Below are positions 45,042 through 54,341 of a stretch of DNA of 64,000 nt, in pieces. Positions within the stretch are counted from its first letter, which is position 1; every line of letters starts with the position of its first letter. A model generated the notes under the pieces. That model worked only from the letters and a program-made list of their open reading frames with translations. It made no database searches and was not told the DNA's origin. A program made the position numbers and the translations under genes. This stretch comes from Shewanella piezotolerans WP3 (GTDB lineage Bacteria > Pseudomonadota > Gammaproteobacteria > Enterobacterales > Shewanellaceae), in NCBI RefSeq assembly GCF_000014885.1, contig NC_011566.1, forward strand, positions 2,127,001 to 2,191,000, read 5' to 3'.

Positions 45042-47087
45042 ATGGAGACCATCACTGTATTAGGGCAAGCCTATCGTAATACGGCGACTAAAACCTCTCT
45101 GACGCCGATGGAAACACCTCAAGGTGTAACCGTTATTGACAGCGAACTGCTAAGCGAGCGCGGGGTTAAATCACTTAACCAAGCATTGCGCTATGTACCA
45201 GGTGTGACGACTGAACAAAAAGGTGGCGCGGTCACCATGTATGACACCTTTAATATTCGTGGCTTCGACGTTAACCAAAGCTACTATGATGGCTTGGTAC
45301 TACAGTACTTAAACGGTTGGAACTTGCAGCCGCAAATTGACCCAATCGCATTAGAGCAGGTCGAAGTCTTTAAAGGGCCGACCTCTGTACTTTACGGCTC
45401 AATGCCGCCAGGTGGCATGGTCAATATGATTGCCAAAACACCACAAGCAACCGACAGCACAGAAGTCAATTTTGCCACTGGTACAAATAATTTAGTAGAA
45501 GCGTCAATTGATACTACTGGGCAGATTGGTGATAGCGATTTTTCCTACCGCATTATTGCATTGGCACGCAGTAAAGATGGTCAAGTTGATCATACCGAAG
45601 AAGAGCGTTTTGTGTTTGCACCGTCATTAGATTGGAATGTCTCTGACAGCACTTACATCAACTTTAACCTTTACTACCAAAATGATCCTGCGATGGGGAT
45701 GAACTCATCTTTACCCTCTTCAGGTATGATTTCAGATAACCCTGCTGGCAGCACTAGCCCGTCAACCTTCGCGGGCGACAAAAACTGGTCGACGTTCGAG
45801 CGTGAGTTCCTGCTAGCGGGCTATAAAGTTAATCATGATTTCAATGATACTTGGTCGTTCCTACAGAACTTCCGCTATATGGATGCCAAGCTCTATCAAG
45901 AAAACACTTACCATTTAGAGTCGGGTTTTGACCCTGTAACAGGATCGCTTGATAGAAATATCTATAGCACCGATGAAACCTCAACGGGTTACACCATAGA
46001 TAACCAACTGTCTGGTTCATTCAGTACCGGAAAAGTTGAGCACAACGTGTTGTTCGGTCTTGATTATCAAAAGCTTGATGGTGTTTCCGCTTATTCTGAA
46101 TTTGGCACCACCAGTCAGTTTGGTGATTTTAATATCTTTAACCCAAACAACGACATGATTGAGCGTGATGCGCTGAACTCGACTTACGATGCCCGAGATA
46201 ATGTGCAAGTGGAGCAACTCGGCCTCTACTTCCAAGATCAAATGCGTATCGACAATTTGATTATCATTGCTGGTGGCCGATTCGATGATTACAGCTCATC
46301 AAGTGAATACTCTGACTCCTATGGCGACACCAATAATGCCGCTGATCATGACAACTTCTCTTACCGTGTCGGCGCCATGTACGAGTTCGAGAGTGGTTTC
46401 TCTCCATTTGCCAGCTATGCCACCAGTTTCGAGCCAGTAGCGGGAACTAAAAAAGATGGTTCGACCTACAAACCTGAACTCGCTGAACAGCTAGAGTTTG
46501 GGGTTAAATACAGCTCTGATGATCAAAGCAAGACCATGGCGGTTTCGCTATTTAATATAGTGAAAAGTGATGCGCTAATGGCGGATCCAAATGACCCTTG
46601 GGGCGATAAACTGCAGATTGGTGAAATTGAATCGCGCGGTGCTGAATTTGAAAGTCACTGGTACATGACAGATAACTTTGATGTGGCGCTTAACTACACT
46701 TACATCGATATGGAGATCACCAGAGATAGCGGCAATGGTTTACAAGGCAAGAGTCCTATCTATGTGCCAAAACATGCGGCATCGCTTTGGTCTAACTACT
46801 TTATTGAAGATGGTGCGTTAGCGGGGATGCGTATTGGTGGGGGGGTACGTTACGTAGGCGAAATGCAGATAGATGCCATGAATACTGACACCGTTGAGGC
46901 ATACACATTGGTTGATCTGTCGCTAGGTTATGACTTGAGCGAACTCAGTGGCAGCCTACTTGGCGCCAGCGTTAACTTGGTGGCAAACAACCTCTTTAAT
47001 GAAGAGTACTATACCTGCTATGACACAGTGAATTGTTGGTATGGCGCGGAGCGTAATATCGAGCTTAACTTCAAGTATAACTTCTAG
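45042..47087 (+). CDS. TonB-dependent siderophore receptor (frameshifted before this point)
   Basis: The remaining 681-residue frame holds the TonB box (METITVLG), plug domain (SLTPMETPQGVTVID; LNQALRYVPGV; VEVFKGPTSVLYGSMPPGG) and complete barrel of an FhuA/FoxA-type ferric-siderophore receptor, ending IELNFKYNF. There is no ribosome site before its first ATG and no in-frame start upstream; export needs the signal peptide encoded out of frame at 44914. A Fur box precedes it, and fhuF-, fhuC-, fhuD- and fhuB-like genes follow. Hydroxamate specificity is inferred from that context. Confidence 0.85.
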   Translation: METITVLGQAYRNTATKTSLTPMETPQGVTVIDSELLSERGVKSLNQALRYVPGVTTEQKGGAVTMYDTFNIRGFDVNQSYYDGLVLQYLNGWNLQPQIDPIALEQVEVFKGPTSVLYGSMPPGGMVNMIAKTPQATDSTEVNFATGTNNLVEASIDTTGQIGDSDFSYRIIALARSKDGQVDHTEEERFVFAPSLDWNVSDSTYINFNLYYQNDPAMGMNSSLPSSGMISDNPAGSTSPSTFAGDKNWSTFEREFLLAGYKVNHDFNDTWSFLQNFRYMDAKLYQENTYHLESGFDPVTGSLDRNIYSTDETSTGYTIDNQLSGSFSTGKVEHNVLFGLDYQKLDGVSAYSEFGTTSQFGDFNIFNPNNDMIERDALNSTYDARDNVQVEQLGLYFQDQMRIDNLIIIAGGRFDDYSSSSEYSDSYGDTNNAADHDNFSYRVGAMYEFESGFSPFASYATSFEPVAGTKKDGSTYKPELAEQLEFGVKYSSDDQSKTMAVSLFNIVKSDALMADPNDPWGDKLQIGEIESRGAEFESHWYMTDNFDVALNYTYIDMEITRDSGNGLQGKSPIYVPKHAASLWSNYFIEDGALAGMRIGGGVRYVGEMQIDAMNTDTVEAYTLVDLSLGYDLSELSGSLLGASVNLVANNLFNEEYYTCYDTVNCWYGAERNIELNFKYNF

Positions 47088-47102
47088 TTGTTGGTATCAG
47101 CG

Positions 47103-47127
47103 AGAGATCTCAATCAATGAGATCTCT
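47103..47127 (+). other. Hairpin between receptor and fhuF-like gene
   Basis: AGAGATCTCA, loop ATCAA, TGAGATCTCT: a perfect 10-bp stem 16 bases after the receptor stop, with only a weak T-rich tail. It may stabilise the upstream mRNA or lower transcription into the transporter genes. Confidence 0.55.
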
Positions 47128-47156
47128 TCATTGTATTTGTTAAGGTTAATCTATTA

Positions 47157-47894
47157 ATGAGTCAGGCTGTTTTTAAGCAAATCTATCAAGAGTGCCAGCA
47201 GATCTCCCCTTATCTAAAAGGGGAGTTTGTCGACGAAGGCTCTGATCCCACTCAGGAGTTAATTTCAGCTAATCAATCCAATATCACTGTTATTAAGTCT
47301 CTACATAGTAGTTTGATGCAGCAGTCACCTGAAGCTGGTAGAAGTTATTGGCTAACTCGAAGCTGGGATCTGCTCACTTGGCAGCCGCTCTATCTAACGC
47401 TTACCGCTATCTATCAACTGCGTATTTTGCCGGATCTGAATAATATGCAGCAGCACCACGACAATGGTTTAGTCGCTGGTTTTCGCTTTAACTGCACCGA
47501 TTGTGCAAGCGGTGATTATGAATGCTTGATCAAACAAGCGGGAAAGCAGCTGTCACAACTGTTTGAACATTACCGTAAGGAGTTGGATCAAAGGGTGCGT
47601 TGTCGTCCCCGCTTTACTGAGCACCTGATCGCCGATGCACTGTTTGCTAAGCTGTTACAGATGCAGCGCTCTAATCCAAAAATGAGTGATAATTTTATTC
47701 GCCGCCATGCTAAGTTGTGGCTAGAAGCACTCAATTTTTCAGATATACATATACAGTCATTATGTCTTTCCAAGCTGGACAACAAATTGTCATTGAATCG
47801 CACTAGTTGTTGCTGTGTTTACAAAACAACAGCTGGCACAAAGTGCGCGAATTGTCCGCGGCTTAAACAAAAGAGTAAATCATGTACCAATTGA
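47157..47894 (+). CDS. Siderophore-iron reductase, FhuF-like [2Fe-2S] protein
   Basis: A 245-residue cytoplasmic protein. The C-terminal CC-x10-C-x2-C cluster motif (SCCCVYKTTAGTKCANC) is that of the FhuF family, which reduces ferric siderophores to release Fe2+ in the cytoplasm. Two further cysteines occur at CTDCASGDYEC. It lies between receptor and ABC transporter genes and its end overlaps the ATPase gene by 13 bases. It fits a putrebactin/ferrioxamine-type reductase in Shewanella. Confidence 0.85.
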   Translation: MSQAVFKQIYQECQQISPYLKGEFVDEGSDPTQELISANQSNITVIKSLHSSLMQQSPEAGRSYWLTRSWDLLTWQPLYLTLTAIYQLRILPDLNNMQQHHDNGLVAGFRFNCTDCASGDYECLIKQAGKQLSQLFEHYRKELDQRVRCRPRFTEHLIADALFAKLLQMQRSNPKMSDNFIRRHAKLWLEALNFSDIHIQSLCLSKLDNKLSLNRTSCCCVYKTTAGTKCANCPRLKQKSKSCTN

Positions 47895-48649
47895 CGCAGG
47901 TCAAAGTCATTCGAGATCAACGCACCATTCTAGATATAGAGTCACTTAATATCGATCCACATGCTTTGACTGTGGTGCTGGGACATAACGGCTCAGGAAA
48001 ATCCACTCTGGTTAATCTGCTGGCAAACCAATTCAACCCAGAAGAGGGCGAGGTGACGCTAGCTGGCCAACCCATTAAGTACTATAGCGCTAAAGAGCTG
48101 GCAAGAACCGTGGCTTATTTACCGCAAAAGCTGCCAGAGGTGGCAGGGCTTAATGTGGCAGAGTTAGTGCGTTTAGGCCGTTTCCCTTGGCGTGGTACGT
48201 TAGGCCGTTGGCGTAAAGAAGATGAGCAGATCATCGCGCAAGCGATGGAGGAAACTGGGGTCACGGCATTTAAAGATACGCTGGCCGATCAACTCTCAGG
48301 TGGTGAAAGGCAGCGCACTTGGGTGGCGATGTTGCTTGCTCAGCAAGCTGAGTTATTAATATTGGATGAACCCACCTCTGCACTCGATATTCATCATCAA
48401 TATCAGTTGATGGAACTGCTGAGTAACCTTAACAAGAGTACCGGTAAAGGGGTGATTGTGATTTTACATGATCTCAATCTTGCCCTGCGCTTTGCGACTC
48501 AAATCGTCGCGTTAAAAGCGGGAAAGGTTGCTTTTAGTGGCGATGCCGACCTGTTACTCGATGAGCAGCGCTTAACAGATTTATATGCCACGCCAGTGAC
48601 CTTGATTGACCATCCACAGCAGAACCATAAGGTAGCTATTGTATGCTAA
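47882..48649 (+). CDS. fhuC: Iron-siderophore ABC transporter ATP-binding protein
   Basis: A 255-residue ATPase of the FhuC/FepC family. Walker A is GHNGSGKST, Q-loop LPQKLP, signature LSGGERQR, Walker B LLILDEPTSALD and the switch His in ILHDLNLA. It overlaps both neighbours (13 bases with the reductase, 7 with the binding protein). The symbol follows the double-length permease, which is typical of Fhu. Confidence 0.9.
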   Translation: MYQLTQVKVIRDQRTILDIESLNIDPHALTVVLGHNGSGKSTLVNLLANQFNPEEGEVTLAGQPIKYYSAKELARTVAYLPQKLPEVAGLNVAELVRLGRFPWRGTLGRWRKEDEQIIAQAMEETGVTAFKDTLADQLSGGERQRTWVAMLLAQQAELLILDEPTSALDIHHQYQLMELLSNLNKSTGKGVIVILHDLNLALRFATQIVALKAGKVAFSGDADLLLDEQRLTDLYATPVTLIDHPQQNHKVAIVC

Positions 48650-49596
48650 AGCGTGTCACCTTTGTGCTGCTGCTGTCGTTGCCAAGCATGGTCTTTGCTA
48701 CGGGGACCGTCGTCGCTAAAACGGTAATAGACAGTCGGGGAGAACAACAGTTAACTGCAACACCAAAGCGAGTCGCGACACTTAATTGGGATATTGCCGA
48801 ACAGGTTTTAGCGCTTGGGGTGATCCCCGTCGCTATGCCTGATATCAGCGGTTATCGTGAGTGGGTCATGCAGCCAGAAGTACCAGATTCGGTATTGGAT
48901 ATTGGCAGCCGGGTAGAGCCTAATCTGCAGCGTTTAGCATCGCTTAAACCCGATGTCATTATTATCGCTTCACCGCAACTGGACCTATTGCCTCGACTCG
49001 AAAAAATCGCACCAGTTTTGTTTTATCACACCTACAGCGAGCATCATGATAATAGTCAGGCTGCAATTGACAACTTTAAGTTAATTGCGCAGACGCTTGG
49101 TAAAGAAGCTCAGGCAGAGCTGAGATTGGTTAAGATGCAGCAAAATATTGCACAGATGCGAACCAATTTGTTGGCAGCATACCTAGGACAGTTGCCCAAA
49201 GTGACCACTTTTCGTTTTGCGAGTGTCACCTCAATCTATCAGTTTGGTGATAACTCTACTGCGCAATATGCCTTGTCTTTATTAGGTATTGAGCCAGCGA
49301 TTGAGCAGGCACCTACACAATGGGGTGTTAAGCAAAAACGCCTCAAAGAGCTGCATAACATTGATGATGGTGTTGCACTCTATTTTGAGCCTTTTGCTCA
49401 AGAGTCACAGTTGAAGGGCAGTGTCATGTGGAACGCTATGCCCTTTGTTCGTCATCAAAAAATGAATAGCGTTAAGCCTGCTTGGAATTATGGCGGCGCG
49501 GTGTCGATTGAATACATGGCGCAAGCGTTGACCGAAAGTTTGCTCGAAATCGCCCCTGATAAACCGATTAATCCAGCCAGAGAGTCATCTCAGTAA
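48643..49596 (+). CDS. fhuD: Iron-siderophore ABC transporter periplasmic binding protein
   Basis: A 317-residue class III (helical-backbone) binding protein with a signal peptide ending MVFATG, a PKRVATLNWDIAEQVLALGV N-terminal lobe and the LKPDVIIIASPQ segment. It binds the ferric siderophore and delivers it to the permease. It overlaps fhuC and ends on the ATG of fhuB (TAATG). Confidence 0.88.
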   Translation: MLKRVTFVLLLSLPSMVFATGTVVAKTVIDSRGEQQLTATPKRVATLNWDIAEQVLALGVIPVAMPDISGYREWVMQPEVPDSVLDIGSRVEPNLQRLASLKPDVIIIASPQLDLLPRLEKIAPVLFYHTYSEHHDNSQAAIDNFKLIAQTLGKEAQAELRLVKMQQNIAQMRTNLLAAYLGQLPKVTTFRFASVTSIYQFGDNSTAQYALSLLGIEPAIEQAPTQWGVKQKRLKELHNIDDGVALYFEPFAQESQLKGSVMWNAMPFVRHQKMNSVKPAWNYGGAVSIEYMAQALTESLLEIAPDKPINPARESSQ

Positions 49597-51602
49597 TGCC
49601 TAGTAGTACCTTTATACGATACAGCCTCACCGTGCTTACTTTGCTAACGTTTGCCACTATTTCAGCGCAAATCGATACCCAAATGACTCTGTCGCAGCAG
49701 TGGTATTTGTTGGTAAATTTTGTCGATAGACAGGCATTAGCCACAAACTTTGAGGCGATTATGTTTACCGAATCACAACTGCCTCGCATAGTGATGGCTG
49801 TGATGGTAGGCGCAATGCTGGGTCTTGTTGGCAGCTTAATGCAGCAATTGACCCAAAACCCTTTGGTGTCACCGATGACACTGGGTACTGCATCTGGTGC
49901 GTGGTTGGCGTTAGTGCTGCTTAATGTGTTTTTCCCCTCGCTTGTGGGCCAATATGCGTCGGTGGCAGCGACCGTTGGCGCCATGTTAACACTGGCGTTA
50001 GTGATTCTGATCGCTGGGCTGCGGAATCTATCAGGTTTACCTGTGGTACTTGCGGGGATGGCGGTCAATATTCTATTAGGTGCTATCGCGACGGCGGTTA
50101 TTTTACTCAACGATCAATACGCTAAAAACCTGTTTATATGGGGCGCGGGCGATCTGGCTCAAAACGGTTGGCAACAGGTGCAATGGTTGTTACCTAAATT
50201 GAGTGTCTCTGTGCTTATTTTACTGTTGGCTCCGCGAATACTGGCGTTACTCAGAATGGGGCAGGCCGGTGCTGCCGCTAGGGGCTTGAATATTATCCCC
50301 GCTATTTTAGCGCTGTTTACTTTGGGCATATGGCTGGTGGCAACCTCTATCACCGCTGTGGGGGTCATCAGTTTTATTGGCCTACTCGCGCCAAATATTG
50401 CACGGCAATTAGGTGCCCGCACTCCGCGTGATGAGCTTTGTTTTAGTATGTTGCTTGGCGCGGCTGTTCTCGTGATAACTGATGCCTTAGCGATTGCGAT
50501 GAGCATACTAACCTTTGATTTAGTGCCCTCTGGCACTGCTGCCGCACTAATCGGTGCTCCTGCGCTTATTTGGTTTACGCGCCGTAAAATGGGGGCGCAA
50601 GATCAGGTATCTTTCTCATTACCTAAAAGCCGATTTCAGATGAATGCGCACACTTTACTAGGTATGTTGTTGAGCCTTTTTGCCATGATTGCTTTGGTTT
50701 TACTGTTTTCCAAATCGACAGTGAATGACGCGACGGTGTGGTTATGGACAATTCCAGATGCATTTTCCTGGCAGATCCAGTGGCCAAGAATTATGACTGC
50801 TGTTGCAGCTGGATCTGGGTTGGCTGTTGCTGGGGTGTTATTGCAGCGACTCATCTATAACCCGCTAGCGAGCCCCGATATTTTAGGGATCTCAGCAGGC
50901 GCAACGTGCGCGTTAGTAGCGGGTAGCATCTTTGTCGGGCTGAATATTTTTGATGCTGCGCCAGCTATCGCATTTTTGGGCAGTATGACTGTGCTCGGTT
51001 TATTGCTCTTGCTTGGTAAACGTCATCGCTATGCACCATCAATGCTGATCTTAACCGGTATCGCATTGACGGCTCTGATTGATGCGATGGTGCAATTTGC
51101 GTTGGCTCGTGGTGATGAAACCTCTTACACCATTTTGAGTTGGTTAGCAGGCTCAACCTATCGGGTATCGCCGAGCGCCGCAGTGGTGTTAATCATTAGT
51201 GTGTTAGGACTGATTGCCTTTGCACTTGCCACTTCGCGCTGGTTAACGTTAATCTCGACCGGACGTGAATTTTCCAAGGCGCGTGGATTAAATGTGCCTA
51301 GAGCCTTTATGTTGTTACTTTGCTGCGTAGCATTGCTATGTGGTGTGGTGACCGCCACTATGGGGCCAGTGGCATTTGTTGGTTTGCTAGCACCGCACAT
51401 GGCGGTAATTCTAGGCGCTAAAAAAGTACAATTGCAGTTACCAGCTGCCGCAATAATTGGCGCGGGCTTAATGGTGCTATCGGATTGGATAGGACAAAAT
51501 GTAGTCTATCCTTCGCAAGTTGCCGCTGGAACTGTGGTGTCAGTTGTCGGTGGGCTGTATTTTATCTTGCTATTGATACAGGGGCGACGAGCGACTACTT
51601 AG
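49596..51602 (+). CDS. fhuB: Iron-siderophore ABC transporter permease, double-length
   Basis: A 668-residue fused permease made of two FecCD/BtuC-type halves (about residues 1-325 and 340-668). Each half has its cytoplasmic coupling motif: LTQNPLVSP...GTASGA and LIYNPLASPDILGISAGA, plus VGVISFIGLLAPNIAR and GPVAFVGLLAPH. Fused halves are typical of FhuB (ferric hydroxamate). It completes the uptake operon. Confidence 0.9.
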   Translation: MPSSTFIRYSLTVLTLLTFATISAQIDTQMTLSQQWYLLVNFVDRQALATNFEAIMFTESQLPRIVMAVMVGAMLGLVGSLMQQLTQNPLVSPMTLGTASGAWLALVLLNVFFPSLVGQYASVAATVGAMLTLALVILIAGLRNLSGLPVVLAGMAVNILLGAIATAVILLNDQYAKNLFIWGAGDLAQNGWQQVQWLLPKLSVSVLILLLAPRILALLRMGQAGAAARGLNIIPAILALFTLGIWLVATSITAVGVISFIGLLAPNIARQLGARTPRDELCFSMLLGAAVLVITDALAIAMSILTFDLVPSGTAAALIGAPALIWFTRRKMGAQDQVSFSLPKSRFQMNAHTLLGMLLSLFAMIALVLLFSKSTVNDATVWLWTIPDAFSWQIQWPRIMTAVAAGSGLAVAGVLLQRLIYNPLASPDILGISAGATCALVAGSIFVGLNIFDAAPAIAFLGSMTVLGLLLLLGKRHRYAPSMLILTGIALTALIDAMVQFALARGDETSYTILSWLAGSTYRVSPSAAVVLIISVLGLIAFALATSRWLTLISTGREFSKARGLNVPRAFMLLLCCVALLCGVVTATMGPVAFVGLLAPHMAVILGAKKVQLQLPAAAIIGAGLMVLSDWIGQNVVYPSQVAAGTVVSVVGGLYFILLLIQGRRATT

Positions 51603-51676
51603 TTCAGTAATTAGTGATGTTTGCAAGAATTACTGTTTGCTGCTAGGTTTAAGTTCTTCATCATAAGGAGATAATC

Positions 51677-52126
51677 ATGAAGATATGGAATATCGTTATG
51701 CTAGGCTTTGCACTTACTTTAGTTGGCTGTGCAGCAACAGAAAAGGCAAAGGAGCATGAAGCACTATATAATTTTCCCGAGTTAGAGCGAGTTAATTCAA
51801 TTGATAACTTTCGAATGGATGGCTGGGAAGAGGTCGACAAATATACGGTAATCGTTAACTCTATACCGCGAGAAAGTTACTTATTGGTACTGAGTGGTGG
51901 CTTGAACAATTTGAATTTTACACAAGGGCTGTTGGTCACATCAACCTTAGGTAAAGTTGAGGTTGGCTTTGATACGGTATCAACTCCGCAGGACCCACTA
52001 CTGAAAGCGCAGATAAAGCGAATCTATCGCTTGAAAGATAAAACCGAAAAAGAAGCGATAGAGCAGAAGATTCTCACGTTCGCTAAAGTTGAAGATAAAG
52101 AGACTGACAACAAGTCTATCCAATAA
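51677..52126 (+). CDS. Small lipoprotein, DUF6491-like
   Basis: A 149-residue lipoprotein with lipobox LVGC (cysteine at about residue 18). The SIDNFRMDGWEEVDKYTVIVN...RESYLLVL pattern is that of DUF6491, a family of unknown function found in Gammaproteobacteria. AAGGAG precedes the start. It is 74 bases after fhuB, followed by its own terminator, so a link to iron uptake is not shown. Confidence 0.7.
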   Translation: MKIWNIVMLGFALTLVGCAATEKAKEHEALYNFPELERVNSIDNFRMDGWEEVDKYTVIVNSIPRESYLLVLSGGLNNLNFTQGLLVTSTLGKVEVGFDTVSTPQDPLLKAQIKRIYRLKDKTEKEAIEQKILTFAKVEDKETDNKSIQ

Positions 52127-52149
52127 CACGCTTTGACTTATGACAATAT

Positions 52150-52185
52150 AAGCCCGCAACGTGGTCAATCGTAGCGGGCTTTTTA
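52150..52185. terminator. Terminator after the DUF6491-like gene
   Basis: AAGCCCGC and GCGGGCTT separated by 16 bases, followed by TTTAT. It lies between converging genes. Confidence 0.85.
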
Positions 52186-52201
52186 TTGCTCAAAATTCTG
52201 G

Positions 52202-52828
52202 TTAGCCTTTAATTAGATAGGCACCTTTGGTTGAGAGTGTCACTGTAATCGGCTCGTCGGTTTTATTCTTCCAGTACCAACCGTGAGATCCCGCAAATGG
52301 TGTGGTTAATGTGCCCTTCACTTGATCGGATGTGGTGATAGTAAAACTTTCATAAAAGCCTGTTTTGTCACCTTGAGGCTCACCGTGAAAATCAAAATAC
52401 AGCGGTTGGCCGTCGGTGCGCCATTCATACTCTAGGTGCTCTCCCTCATTGAGTAGCAGTTTGTACTCCAGCCCTTTACCTGCAGCGATCACTATCTCAA
52501 CAGTGTCTTGGCGTAGCCCCTCAACCTTGGCTCTAAGGTCTTTAATCTCAGCAACAGCAGGCGCTTGAGCTATGATGATAGCATCGGTAGTTGCCATGAT
52601 ATTTGTCATCGGTTTGTCACTGGGGAGGCTGGCTTCTGCCGCCGTCGCTATTTTGGTTAAGCCGAGTGACTTGCCAAGACCTGTAGGGTCTATGTTGTAC
52701 TCTGCGGGTAAAATTGCAGTGACTAGCACCACCGCGGCAATAACGGTAGCGGCAATGCTCGCTTTTAGCAAAGTGATATTGGAGTGAACTGGGATATCTA
52801 TGGTGTTGCTCTCTGGTTGGTTTTTCAT
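52202..52828 (-). CDS. Membrane-anchored periplasmic protein of the HupE cluster
   Basis: A 208-residue protein with one transmembrane segment near the N terminus (about residues 24-44), a linker and a periplasmic C-terminal beta domain with aromatic-rich segments (YFDFHGEP, SHGWYWKNKT). Proteins of this kind, often labelled 'transmembrane anchor protein', occur beside HupE/UreJ genes. It is downstream of the HupE gene on the same strand with a 69-base gap. Molecular role unknown. Confidence 0.65.
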   Translation of the reverse strand: MKNQPESNTIDIPVHSNITLLKASIAATVIAAVVLVTAILPAEYNIDPTGLGKSLGLTKIATAAEASLPSDKPMTNIMATTDAIIIAQAPAVAEIKDLRAKVEGLRQDTVEIVIAAGKGLEYKLLLNEGEHLEYEWRTDGQPLYFDFHGEPQGDKTGFYESFTITTSDQVKGTLTTPFAGSHGWYWKNKTDEPITVTLSTKGAYLIKG

Positions 52829-52897
52829 TGTTGTTCCTAAAATTATTTATCTCGCGAATCGCATGAAGCTAAGTGGCTATGATGGTCTATGACTGAG

Positions 52898-53605
52898 CTA
52901 ACTAAGGAAATAGCCGCTAAGCTGGTAGCCCACTAGCATCAAGCCGCCACTCATCAGTAAGGTGTTTGCTGCGGTCGAAAACTGCAGGAAGCTTTTATGT
53001 CTACGCCAGAAACTCATTAAGATAAGCACCATACCTAACGCTAAGAATTGACCAATTTCGACGCCGACATTAAAGGCGATAATATTGGCCATGAGTCCCT
53101 CTTGGGGTAGGTCAAACTCTTGGATCTTGGTGGCTAAACCGAAGCCGTGAAACAAGCCAAAGATCATCACTGCCGCCTTGGTGTTGGGCTGGTGGCCGAA
53201 GATACGTTGAAAGCCACCTAAGTTATCAAAGCCTTTATAGACAATTGAAAAACCGATAATTGCATCAATAATATAGGGGTTCACTTGGATGTCATTGAAG
53301 ACGCCGTATAGCAAGGTAATGCTGTGACCTATGGTAAACAAGCTGACATATAGCAACACATCTTTGGTGCGATAGAGAAAGAAAATCACCCCTACTAAAA
53401 ACAGTAGATGGTCATAGCCGGTGACCATGTGCTTAGCGCCGATATAGATAAAGGGCAGAATTGATACCCCTTGGTTTGCGGCTAAAAATTGCTTGGTGCT
53501 CTCATCGACACCGTGGGCAAATAGAGAGAAAGAGGCAAAAAAACCCAAAAAAATCACCAATAGCCGAAGGGTATTCGCCATTGGTTTAGCCAAAGTTTGG
53601 CTCAT
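52898..53605 (-). CDS. HupE/UreJ-family membrane protein
   Basis: A 235-residue protein with an exported N terminus ending in FAHG, then six to seven transmembrane segments. The HupE/UreJ_2 signatures are visible: FIYIGAKHMVTGYDHLLFLVGVIFFL, LFTIGHSITL, and FGLFHGFGLA...FNVGVEIGQ. Family members are proposed nickel or cobalt transporters. The conserved His residues in GxDHLLF and GHS fit metal handling. No hydrogenase or urease genes are nearby, so the metal is unclear. Confidence 0.82.
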   Translation of the reverse strand: MSQTLAKPMANTLRLLVIFLGFFASFSLFAHGVDESTKQFLAANQGVSILPFIYIGAKHMVTGYDHLLFLVGVIFFLYRTKDVLLYVSLFTIGHSITLLYGVFNDIQVNPYIIDAIIGFSIVYKGFDNLGGFQRIFGHQPNTKAAVMIFGLFHGFGLATKIQEFDLPQEGLMANIIAFNVGVEIGQFLALGMVLILMSFWRRHKSFLQFSTAANTLLMSGGLMLVGYQLSGYFLS

Positions 53606-53714
53606 TACAGATACTCCAATTATTTATTATGCGCAGTCACTCAAGCCTGAATCGAACTGTGGCAGGTGTGCATTAATATTATTTGCGCGGACATGGCGCG
53701 CAAGGGAAAAACAA

Positions 53715-54173
53715 TTAGTGGTATGGCGGTGGGTTGGGTGGTGCGTATCTGTGGTTTCTAAACGGTACGTCGTTATCGTCTATGGTATCTGCCAGATAAA
53801 ACTCACTGCTGAAACGTGACTCTACAGGCGGATGCGATGGTGTGTGTGAATGATTGTTATGGTCATGTTCACCAGTTTCGGTCATTAAAGCTGTAGAGCT
53901 TTCGACAAGATCGACAATAGATTCGGTGGCATTAAAAGACGTTGGCATTGGAGCATCATGAGAGTGGGCTGATTCATGACTATGGTGGTGACTTACGCTG
54001 CTCCCCATTGGATGTTTACCATTAGGGTATTGCACCGAATAGGCTGAGCTCATTACAAAAAACTGGCACAGCAACAGCATTAGCATGATCGCTAACGTTT
54101 TTTTTGACTGCTGGGGAGGCGTATTGAGTCGCCTTGCCTGGTTTTTTGTTTTATTGATGGTTGTTATCTTCAA
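53715..54173 (-). CDS. Histidine-rich exported protein of the HupE cluster
   Basis: A 152-residue protein with a hydrophobic signal segment (about residues 27-45). The mature part carries His-rich clusters (SHHHSHESAHSHD; EHDHNNHSH) and ends in a proline-rich tail. It precedes the HupE gene on the same strand. The His content suggests periplasmic metal binding (Zn, Ni, Co or Cu) that feeds or buffers the HupE-type carrier. No named family recognised. Confidence 0.6.
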   Translation of the reverse strand: MKITTINKTKNQARRLNTPPQQSKKTLAIMLMLLLCQFFVMSSAYSVQYPNGKHPMGSSVSHHHSHESAHSHDAPMPTSFNATESIVDLVESSTALMTETGEHDHNNHSHTPSHPPVESRFSSEFYLADTIDDNDVPFRNHRYAPPNPPPYH

Positions 54174-54266
54174 TTATCAGTAACGACAATGATTAAATCA
54201 GATCGGTGTTTGAGTGGCAAGACTTACAGAGCGTTGTTACCAGCTCGCGACTAACAGAAAGATAAG

Positions 54267-54297
54267 CTGTTGTGCCCAATTAAGCGTGGCACAACAG
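54267..54297 (-). terminator. Hairpin after dgcA
   Basis: CTGTTGTGCC and GGCACAACAG form a 10-bp stem around an 11-base loop, 45 bases beyond the dgcA stop. No strong T-run follows on the reverse strand, so it is a weak or Rho-assisted terminator at best. Confidence 0.5.
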
Positions 54298-54341
54298 TGT
54301 CTATAAACAGGACTTAGACGCTAGGGGATGACGTGTAAGTG

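Noticed and set aside
49568..50110. 180-codon reverse-strand frame opposite fhuB
   Set aside because: Shadow of the permease coding sequence; no ribosome site and no family resemblance.
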